A stretch of DNA of 13,952 nucleotides from Spirochaetaceae bacterium. Lineage in GTDB: Bacteria; Spirochaetota; Spirochaetia; Treponematales; Breznakiellaceae. A program made the translations under genes and the position numbers. Location of the stretch: the NCBI GenBank assembly GCA_031290405.1, contig JAITNO010000088.1:1-13952 (forward strand), read 5' to 3'. The notes below the pieces were generated by a model. It had not been told where the DNA came from. It worked only from the letters and a program-made list of their open reading frames with translations, and searched no databases. How positions within the stretch are numbered: the stretch's first letter is position 1; each line of letters begins with the position of its first letter. Positions 4,774-10,678 of the stretch are shown in pieces.

Positions 4774-6342
4774 ATGCGGAACGCAAGGCGAGGTTTTTTT
4801 GCCGTCAAGGCTCTTTTAGGCGGAGGCGCGCTCATTCTCTGCGGCGCGCTTTCATGTTCGCGCGGCGCGCCTGCCATCATTTCAATCAATCCGAATATCG
4901 AACGCACGGGCAATCTGCTTACCATCCGGGGCGAAAACTTTGGCGCTGAGCGCGGCGAATCGTTTGTCCGCTTTGGCGCGGTGGCGCCGACGCTCTCCTC
5001 GTATCAGGCGTGGTCGGACGCGGCCATCGTCGTCCGCATTCCCGACTTTGGGGAGTCGGGGCTCATCTCCGTCCACCGGGACGGCAAGAAGAGCAATTCG
5101 GTGCTTTTCTCGACGCAGGAGAATATGCCGATCTTTCCATCGGATGCGGTGAGTTCCGCTCCGTTTATCAGCGCGATTGAGCCGGCCCGGAGCGCGGTGG
5201 GCGCCCTTGTAACGGTGAGCGGGTTTAACTTTGGCGCGGGGCCGGACTCGGGCGCGGTGTTGTTCGCGTGGGAGGGGGAGGGATCTTCCCGCAGGCGTTC
5301 TCTTTCGGACGATCCTGAGTATGTCAAGGCGAGCGCTTCCGACGGCGATTATGAATCGTGGAACGAGCATGAGATACGGGTTTTTGTTCCCGATGGGGCG
5401 GCGACGGGGGGCGTGCGGCTGGCGACGTCAGGCGGGCTGAGCAACGAGGCGTCGCTGGCGGTGGGCGCGACGCCGGGCGTGAAGATCGTCAGGGATAAAA
5501 AGACGTTCGCCGTCGTCTATTCGGTCAACTTCCGCGTGGAACGGGCGGAGAAGCCGAACACGCTTTTTTTCGCCCTTCCGGTTCCCGCCGACGGTGCGTT
5601 TCAGCGCAACAAGGAGGTGCTGTCCTACAGCGGCGTTCCGTTTATCGATCATTACCGGGGTACGCGGCTGTATAAGTTCAGCGACGTTGCGGACGGCGAC
5701 GCGGGGGAGGTTGCCGTTTCTTTCCTGGTCGACGCATACGCGATTGAAACGAAGGCGGAGGCGGCGCTCATCCGCCCCGTCGAGGAGGCGGCGCGGCGCT
5801 ACCGCGGCGTGGGCGCCGGCGCCCACCGCGAGACGAAGGCGGAGGCGGCGGCCATGACAGGCCGCGAAACGAATCCATACCTTAAAGCGCGCGCGATTTA
5901 CCGCGCAATGCTGAAGGAAGAGGGGGGAGGGGAGGCCCAGTGGAGCGCCCGCTTCAGCGCCCTCTGCCGCGCGGCGGGCATCGCCTGCGTTCCCGTGACG
6001 GGCGTGCTGGTCGTGAAAAACCGGAACGCGCAGCCGCACCGGTGGAATATGTTTTGGATTGATGGACTGGGCTGGATACCGGTGGACATTGCGCTGGCGA
6101 AGGGGCTGGCCCCCGACGGCTTCAGCCTGAACGAAACGGCGGATTATTATTTTGGCAACGTGGACAACAACCGAATCGTTTTTTCGTTTGGTGAAACGGT
6201 TCTTGCGCCTATGTCGTTCGAGGGCAGGACCTCGTCCCGTCCGGGCGAATATGCGTTTCAGAATATATGGGAGGAGTCGGCGGGGGCTCTCGAATCGTAC
6301 TCGTCGTCGTGGAGCGCGATTGAAATTACAGGAGTGTATTGA
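4774..6342 (+). CDS. Lipoprotein with two IPT/TIG domains and a transglutaminase-like domain
   Basis: 522-aa probable lipoprotein. The basic N-terminus MRNARRGFF and a hydrophobic core lead to GALSC, with Cys28 as the lipidation site; the lipobox is relaxed, as in spirochaetes. Two immunoglobulin-like IPT/TIG domains follow: residues 33-113 (PAIISINPN, TIRGENFGA) and 130-230 (PFISAIEPA, VTVSGFNFGAG). After a beta-rich linker comes a transglutaminase-like domain (about 365-460) with ALCRAAGIACVPVTG, His422 in PHRW, and Asp438 in GLGWIPVD. The usual nucleophile Cys position appears to be Glu387 by my by-eye alignment, so it may be a pseudoenzyme. The ATG 4774 start is chosen because the signal peptide begins there; the upstream frame through the 21-bp array is open but would bury the signal. 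It is the first gene of a four-gene operon and its stop directly abuts the next ATG. Substrate unknown. Confidence 0.82.
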   Translation: MRNARRGFFAVKALLGGGALILCGALSCSRGAPAIISINPNIERTGNLLTIRGENFGAERGESFVRFGAVAPTLSSYQAWSDAAIVVRIPDFGESGLISVHRDGKKSNSVLFSTQENMPIFPSDAVSSAPFISAIEPARSAVGALVTVSGFNFGAGPDSGAVLFAWEGEGSSRRRSLSDDPEYVKASASDGDYESWNEHEIRVFVPDGAATGGVRLATSGGLSNEASLAVGATPGVKIVRDKKTFAVVYSVNFRVERAEKPNTLFFALPVPADGAFQRNKEVLSYSGVPFIDHYRGTRLYKFSDVADGDAGEVAVSFLVDAYAIETKAEAALIRPVEEAARRYRGVGAGAHRETKAEAAAMTGRETNPYLKARAIYRAMLKEEGGGEAQWSARFSALCRAAGIACVPVTGVLVVKNRNAQPHRWNMFWIDGLGWIPVDIALAKGLAPDGFSLNETADYYFGNVDNNRIVFSFGETVLAPMSFEGRTSSRPGEYAFQNIWEESAGALESYSSSWSAIEITGVY

Positions 6343-7047
6343 ATGATTGCGGTGATTTCTCTGGGGGGCTCAATTATTGCGCCGGATGCCGTCGATGTTG
6401 AGTTCCTCTCGCGCTTCACGCGTGTTGTCGAGGAGCTTCTGCAAGAAGACGCGGCGCTGCGGCTTGTGTTTGTCGCAGGCGGCGGCGGTCCGGCGCGCGC
6501 CTATCAGAAGGCGTTCCGTGAAATTTCAGGCGGCGCAGGGCTTGCGGCGGCGGCCTTTGACGAGGAGGCGGATTGGCTGGGCATTATGGCGACGCGGCTG
6601 AACGCTCAGTTGGTCAAGGCGCTTTTTGCGCGGCATTGCCCCGATTGCGTGGCGACGGACCCCACGGCGGAGGTTTCCTTTTCGGGGCGGATTCTCGTCG
6701 CCGCCGGCTGGAAACCGGGCTTTTCCTCGGACAACGACGCGGTTCTCTTAGCCCAGCGCTTCGGCGCAAAACGGGTGATCAACCTTTCCAACATCGCCCA
6801 AGTGCATACGGCGGACCCTAAGCTGGACGGCGGCGCACGGCCCATCGACGCCATCTCGTGGAAGGATTTCCGCGCGATGGTGGGCGACGCGTGGACGCCG
6901 GGGAAAAACGTTCCGTTCGACCCTGTGGCAAGCGCAAACGCCGAAAAGCACGGAATCACGGTGATCTGCGCGGCGGGACGGGATCTGGAAAACCTCAAGA
7001 AGATAATCAGGGGTGAGGCGTTCGTCGGAACGTCGATAGGGGAATAA
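6343..7047 (+). CDS. pyrH: UMP kinase, archaeal-type (amino acid kinase superfamily)
   Basis: 234-aa cytoplasmic kinase expected to convert UMP and ATP to UDP and ADP. N-terminal VISLGGSI is the phosphate-binding loop in its archaeal-type form (GGS rather than the bacterial SGE). VFVAGGGGPARAYQ, KPGFSSDNDAVLLAQRFGAKRVI and a TADPKLDGGARPID block match the archaeal PyrH pattern, ending with FDPVASANAEKHGITVIC. Length is normal. ATG 6343 immediately follows the preceding TGA, with AGGAG at 6330-6334, eight bases upstream, so translation is probably coupled. The next gene starts three bases after its stop. A different amino-acid-kinase substrate cannot be ruled out from sequence alone, since most bacteria use the bacterial-type enzyme. 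Confidence 0.82.
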   Translation: MIAVISLGGSIIAPDAVDVEFLSRFTRVVEELLQEDAALRLVFVAGGGGPARAYQKAFREISGGAGLAAAAFDEEADWLGIMATRLNAQLVKALFARHCPDCVATDPTAEVSFSGRILVAAGWKPGFSSDNDAVLLAQRFGAKRVINLSNIAQVHTADPKLDGGARPIDAISWKDFRAMVGDAWTPGKNVPFDPVASANAEKHGITVICAAGRDLENLKKIIRGEAFVGTSIGE

Positions 7048-7050
7048 AAG

Positions 7051-8586
7051 ATGGACGGCACATTAAAAACTATTTCGGTCGCCGCGTTTCTTGTATGCGC
7101 GTGTTTGATATGCGTGCTCATCGTGCTGCCGCAAGACTTTTTTCAGCCGAAGAAGCAGGAATGGAGGCAGAGCACGGTCATCGAGCCTGATTTTTCCGGC
7201 GCAGCGGCGGACGAGCGGGACGACGATGTGCGACGAATGCCCTACGAAAGCGGCTTGCGGACGACGCTGGAACTGGAGAGCGGCGAGGTGCAGACGGCGG
7301 CCATTTCGGAAGACTTTGACGGCGACGGCGCCGACGAACAGATCATCGCGTATAGGAACTTGACGGAAAAAGACAATCCCATCTATGTAACATTCGTGGA
7401 CTACGATGAAAGCGGGAAGACGTACAAACGGCTGTGGAGCGCGCCGACGGGGGCGACGAAACCGGGCACGCTGTCTTTGTTTTCCATTGACTTGACCGGC
7501 GACCACATCAATGAAGTCGTCGTTACGGGCATGAATCAGAATGACGAGCAAATATTGAAGGCGTTCAAGATCAACCGCACAACCGAGGAGGGCGCGCCGG
7601 CGTATAAAAGAATAGCCGACTTGAAAATCGACGGTACGATTTCCGTCTTGGAAACGGAGCGCAGTCAGGCGTATCAGCTTGGGTTTGCCGGCGGCGTAAG
7701 CTTTAACATCAGCGACCGGGGGCGCGACGCATATTCCGGCAATGAGTTGGATCAAATCGAAAACATCTATGCCTACAACCCCATCGACGGAGCCTATGAA
7801 AGAATCAGGACGACAAAGATTCCCGGCGCGCAAATCGAGGAGCGGCGCCTGAAGGAACTGCTCAGCGGGAACAAAACCGAATTCGAACAGTTTATCGACG
7901 GCCTATGGTATCAGGTAAGCGGCGACGGGACCGTCGACAACGAACAATACATTTATTTCGACACGTCGAGCGGCGAAGTCATCTTTTACAGCGGCGACAC
8001 GCAACAGGTGTATGCGTGGCAAAACTCGTATCCCACGCGCTATGGAATGTACATCTCCAGTCAAAACATCTCCGTGCCCACCCTTAACAGAAAGATCAAT
8101 CTGGAGCTGGAATCGCTGGACAGCGTTCGCGTAAAGATAAGCGAAGACGTCCGCATGAGGATCTTTATGAACGCCCCCTGGGACGGCTCTTACCGCAAAG
8201 TAAAAGTCGCGCACAACGTCGAAAAAAAAGACGCCGCCGCCGCGCCGTATATAGACGCGGAATACAACAGCCCCATAGGAAGAATCGCCTTTTTGCCGGA
8301 CGGCGCCTATAACATCGAGCTCAACGGACATTATAGAAACGGCAGGTATTCGTTTTTTTCCCTCGAAAACAACGAACTGCTTGAGTTCGTTCCCGACGGA
8401 AATCCCGGCGTTCAAGGCGCCCCCGCAGGCCCCCGCGACGCGCGGCAAACATACAAGGTCGTGCGCGGCGGCCAGGACGCGGACGGAATTTCTTTAACGA
8501 GGGTGCGCCTGAGCACAAACGGCATCAGCGAATTCAACGAAACCGCCGTGCAGCTCAGCCCCATTGCAAGGAGCACGGACGGATGA
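7051..8586 (+). CDS. Pallilysin-related (Tp0751-like) membrane-anchored surface protein
   Basis: 511-aa envelope protein. Residues 8-27 form a hydrophobic segment (AAFLVCACLICVLIVLP) after a short N-terminus, acting as signal anchor or signal peptide; no convincing lipobox. A middle region has two FG-GAP-like calcium-type loops: DFDGDGADE (88-96) and DLTGDHINE (147-155). Residues 265-385 align by eye, from memory, with Treponema pallidum Tp0751: DGLW, a YIYFD-SGEVIFYS strand pair, SVPTLNRKINLELES, SEDVRMRI and WDGSYRK. Tp0751 is described as a lipocalin-fold adhesin/protease that binds host matrix proteins. Its HEXXH here reads LDSVR (356-360), so zinc protease activity is not expected. A further beta-rich segment (410-450) follows. 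ATG 7051 has AGGGG eight bases upstream. The stop overlaps uppP by ATGA. Confidence 0.72.
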   Translation: MDGTLKTISVAAFLVCACLICVLIVLPQDFFQPKKQEWRQSTVIEPDFSGAAADERDDDVRRMPYESGLRTTLELESGEVQTAAISEDFDGDGADEQIIAYRNLTEKDNPIYVTFVDYDESGKTYKRLWSAPTGATKPGTLSLFSIDLTGDHINEVVVTGMNQNDEQILKAFKINRTTEEGAPAYKRIADLKIDGTISVLETERSQAYQLGFAGGVSFNISDRGRDAYSGNELDQIENIYAYNPIDGAYERIRTTKIPGAQIEERRLKELLSGNKTEFEQFIDGLWYQVSGDGTVDNEQYIYFDTSSGEVIFYSGDTQQVYAWQNSYPTRYGMYISSQNISVPTLNRKINLELESLDSVRVKISEDVRMRIFMNAPWDGSYRKVKVAHNVEKKDAAAAPYIDAEYNSPIGRIAFLPDGAYNIELNGHYRNGRYSFFSLENNELLEFVPDGNPGVQGAPAGPRDARQTYKVVRGGQDADGISLTRVRLSTNGISEFNETAVQLSPIARSTDG

Positions 8587-9407
8587 GCATAGCGCAGGCG
8601 ATCGTATTGGGCGTCCTTCAAGGAATAACCGAGTTTCTTCCGGTAAGCAGTTCAGGGCACCTCGCCATCCTGCAAAAAGTATTCGGCATCGAAGAAGACG
8701 CCCTCTTATTCGACGTCGCCCTTCACGGGGGAACGCTCCTGGCCATCCTCGTCGCACTGCGCGCGGATGTATGGAAACTCCTCCGCCGCCCCGTGCAAAA
8801 ACTAACGGGACTCCTCCTGCTGTCAACCCTCGTTACCGCCCTCTTCGCCCTCTTCTTCAAGAAAGCCCCCCTCGGCCCCGCCGGACGCCCCCTGTTGGAC
8901 GGCGCGTTCGCTTCCACCGCGTTTTTAGGCGCCGCGTTCCTCATCACCTCCCTGGCCCTGCTCGCCTCCGAACTCTTGCAAAAACGCCCCCACCCCGTCC
9001 GCACCGAAGCGGACGCCGCACCCCTCGACGCGCTCATCGTCGGAATATGTCAAGGCTTCGGCGTGTTGCCCGGCATCTCGCGCTCAGGCAGCGCCCTTGC
9101 AGGCGCCTTGGGCAGAAAGCTCGACAGAAACTTCGCCGCGCGCTATTCGTTCCTCCTCGCCATCCCCGCCATCTTAGGCGCCCTCATCCTTGAGCTGAAA
9201 GACGCATCCCACGCCGGCGCGGCAAGCGGCATCGGCCTCATCCCCACCCTCGCAGGCGCGGCAAGCGCCGCAATCGTCGGCTTTTTCGCCATGAACCTCA
9301 TGCTCAACCTTGTCCGCACCAAACGCCTCTACGGATTTTCAATCTACACCGCGCTCTTGGGGCTCCTCATCCTCTTCGACACATTCGTAAGCAACATCTT
9401 TTTTTAG
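8583..9407 (+). CDS. uppP: Undecaprenyl-diphosphatase
   Basis: 274-aa integral membrane enzyme (BacA/UppP family) that hydrolyses undecaprenyl diphosphate to the monophosphate, recycling the lipid carrier for peptidoglycan and other wall polymers; loss or gain alters bacitracin sensitivity. The two signature motifs are present: GITEFLPVSSSGHL (residues 14-27), holding the catalytic Glu17 and Ser residues, and PGISRSGS near 160. Several hydrophobic helices fill the rest, and length is typical. The start ATG overlaps the previous stop by four bases (ATGA) and has AAGGAG at 8568-8573. It is the last gene of the operon; a hairpin terminator starts at its stop codon. Confidence 0.97.
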   Translation: MSIAQAIVLGVLQGITEFLPVSSSGHLAILQKVFGIEEDALLFDVALHGGTLLAILVALRADVWKLLRRPVQKLTGLLLLSTLVTALFALFFKKAPLGPAGRPLLDGAFASTAFLGAAFLITSLALLASELLQKRPHPVRTEADAAPLDALIVGICQGFGVLPGISRSGSALAGALGRKLDRNFAARYSFLLAIPAILGALILELKDASHAGAASGIGLIPTLAGAASAAIVGFFAMNLMLNLVRTKRLYGFSIYTALLGLLILFDTFVSNIFF

Positions 9408-9425
9408 GAGCCCCAGGCTCTTTTT
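9408..9425 (+). terminator. Terminator of the lipoprotein-uppP operon
   Basis: GAGCC (9408-9412), loop CCA, GGCTC (9416-9420) and T5 (9421-9425), starting one base after the uppP stop. It is also the head of dispersed repeat copy 3. Compared with the hairpin at 4348-4360, stem pair 2 changes C-G to A-T on both arms, keeping the pairing. Confidence 0.75.
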
Positions 9426-9497
9426 GCGCCCTACGGGGCTAAGCCCTGAGCAATACGCCTTGCGTCCGCAGGCCGCCTTTCCCAGCTTTCGGCTTTT
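9421..9497 (+). repeat. Dispersed repeat copy 3 (type B)
   Basis: T5 then GCGCCCTACGGGGCTAAGCCC, GCAATACGCCTT, CCGCAGGCCG, CCCAGCTTTCGGCTTTTTT (9483-9499, running into copy 4). It is most like copy 2 (4361-4452), and like it follows a hairpin plus T5. Confidence 0.8.
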
Positions 9498-9580
9498 TTG
9501 TAGTGGCCTACGGCGCTGCGCCCCCAGCGATAGGCTTTGAGGCTGCGGACCGCCTTCCCCAGCCTTGGGTTTTGTTTTTG
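9494..9580 (+). repeat. Dispersed repeat copy 4 (type A)
   Basis: The first 45 bases (9494-9538) match copy 1 (4252-4296) with two differences. They include GTAGTGGCCTACGG, GGCGCTGCGCC and CCAGCGATAGGCTTT. The second half (CCGCCTTCCCCAGCC, GGGTTTTGTTTTTG) is more diverged. Here type A follows type B; at 4251-4452 the order is reversed. Confidence 0.85.
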
Positions 9581-9581
9581 C

Positions 9582-9628
9582 CGCAAGATCGGCTAAATCC
9601 TGTTCCCTGCGGGACATCCCATCTTGCG
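9582..9628. other. Two-tier inverted repeat, possible structured element
   Basis: The outer arms CGCAAGAT (9582-9589) and ATCTTGCG (9621-9628) enclose an inner stem, TGTTCCC (9601-9607) with GGGACA (9611-9616), with one bulged base and a TGC loop. It could fold as RNA or DNA on either strand. No U-tract directly follows. Role unknown. Confidence 0.4.
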
Positions 9629-9670
9629 CCATGCTAAAATCCCCCCTCAAGACGGGTTGCTTTTTTTATT

Positions 9671-9811
9671 CTGGAGCCTTCTCCAGCCAAGCTGGAGCCC
9701 TCTCCAGCCGACCTGGAGCCTTCTCCAGCCAAGCTGGAGCCTTCTCCAGCCGAGCTGGAGCCTTCTCCAGCCGAGCTGGAGAGTTCTCCAACCGAGCTGG
9801 AGAGTTCTCCA
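9671..9811. repeat. Tandem array 3: about 7 x 21 bp, each unit a hairpin
   Basis: Units start at 9671, 9692, 9713, 9734, 9755, 9776 and 9797 (the last is partial, CTGGAGAGTTCTCCAG). Each has CTGGAG, four bases (CCTT, CCCT or AGTT), CTCCAG or CTCCAA, then CC and a variable triplet (AAG, GAC, GAG). Each unit is thus a 16-base dyad repeated every 21 bases. The array lies 91 bases after dispersed repeat copy 4. Confidence 0.95.
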
Positions 9812-10036
9812 GACTCACTGTCTTACAGGAAAACGGCTCCATGTTGGAAACAAACAGGTCAAGATGGGGATGGGGGATGAGCAGGGAGCAATGGGCAAAG
9901 GGAAGAGAGGCCCTGCGGGAGGGTGCGGCGGGTTTGTCTTGCGAGAGGCGGAAAGGGATGCGCCCATAAGGGGAGGTTTCCCCCCTCCGTTTCTTGGACA
10001 GCCTCACCCCAAAAAGGGTCTGCGGGCGGCAAAAAA
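9812..10036. other. Intergenic stretch without a recognised gene
   Basis: 225 bases, purine-rich from about 9855 to 9960. It contains a GGGGAGG-TTT-CCCCCCTCC run (9970-9988) that can pair in several registers. Open frames here have unlike-protein composition and no ribosome sites. I see no gene or known RNA. Confidence 0.5.
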
Positions 10037-10072
10037 TTTTTCTTGCTTTATTTGGAAAGTGGCTGTACAATG
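10037..10072 (+). promoter_or_regulatory. Sigma70-type promoter of the hydrogenase operon
   Basis: TTGCTT (10043-10048), a 17-base spacer and TACAAT (10066-10071) followed by G, within the same TTTTTCTTGCTTT block seen at 1689-1701. An A6 tract precedes it. The expected start of transcription is near 10078, giving a leader of about 88 bases. Confidence 0.75.
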
Positions 10073-10113
10073 GATTATGGGGTGCGACGGTACACAATGA
10101 CCTGAGCATTCAA

Positions 10114-10134
10114 GGGCTGGTGAAATGCCGGCCC
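10114..10134 (+). promoter_or_regulatory. Leader hairpin before hydC
   Basis: GGGCTGG (10114-10120) pairs with CCGGCCC (10128-10134), one G-U pair, seven-base loop. It ends 21 bases before the hydC Shine-Dalgarno. A T6 run (10145-10150) follows only after ten further bases, so a normal terminator is unlikely. It could affect message stability or translation. Confidence 0.35.
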
Positions 10135-10165
10135 GAAATCAAAATTTTTTACAGTGGAGGCATTT

Positions 10166-10633
10166 ATGGCGGAAAAAATTGAATTCCCAAAGGAATTGCT
10201 CTCGTTCATTGACGAGTGGAAGGTAAAACCGGGGAGTCTGATTATGGTGCTGCACAAAACGCAGGAAACGTTTGGTTACATTTCCCGTCCGGCGGCAGAG
10301 AGGATTTCGGAACTTACGGGGATACCCCTGGCGCGAGTCTACGGAGTTGTTACGTTTTATCACTTCTTTAAGACGAAAAAGCCTGGGAAGCATCGCATCT
10401 CGGTGTGTCTGGGAACGGCGTGTTACTTGAAGGGGTCGGCGGACGCGCTCGAAGCGGCGCGGAAGTTGCTCAATCTGGTACCCGAAGGCGTTACGGAGGA
10501 TGGTTTGTTTTCCATCGACGAAGTGCGCTGCGTGGGCTGTTGCGGGTTGGCGCCGGTTATGACCGTCGACAACGATACTTACGGAAAGATCAGCAAGGAA
10601 AAATTGCCGGAAGTTTTCGCGAAGTACAAGTAG
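10166..10633 (+). CDS. hydC: [FeFe] hydrogenase gamma subunit, NuoE-like [2Fe-2S] protein
   Basis: 155-aa thioredoxin-like [2Fe-2S] protein, equivalent to NuoE/HydC/HndA, the small electron-transfer subunit of the soluble NAD(P)-linked [FeFe] hydrogenase. An N-terminal helical region contains LARVYGVVTFYHFF (55-68), typical of the family. The four cluster ligands are Cys81 and Cys86 (CLGTAC) and Cys122 and Cys126 (CVGCCGLAP). The start is ATG 10166, five bases after GGAGG (10156-10160); an in-frame GTG at 10154 overlaps that ribosome site and is rejected. It is the first gene of a three-gene operon, 45 bases before hydB, in the order hydC-hydB-hydA known from Thermotoga. Complex I is excluded by the hydrogenase downstream. 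Confidence 0.93.
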   Translation: MAEKIEFPKELLSFIDEWKVKPGSLIMVLHKTQETFGYISRPAAERISELTGIPLARVYGVVTFYHFFKTKKPGKHRISVCLGTACYLKGSADALEAARKLLNLVPEGVTEDGLFSIDEVRCVGCCGLAPVMTVDNDTYGKISKEKLPEVFAKYK

Positions 10634-10678
10634 GAAAAAATGTTTAAAAAAATCATTCAAGCATTAAGGAGAAACACT

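Noticed and set aside
9339..9650. A 103-codon minus-strand frame (MRGDFSMAQDGMSRREQ...)
   Set aside because: It runs through two dispersed repeats and the uppP terminator and has no convincing ribosome site. I found no family resemblance.
9565..10109. Overlapping frames through array 3 on both strands
   Set aside because: They encode only seven-residue repeats (AGAFSSR, LEKAPAW) followed by random-looking sequence.
10640..10678. The upstream ATG of hydB
   Set aside because: It has a weaker ribosome site; AAGGAG at 10666 sits inside this extension and serves ATG 10679.
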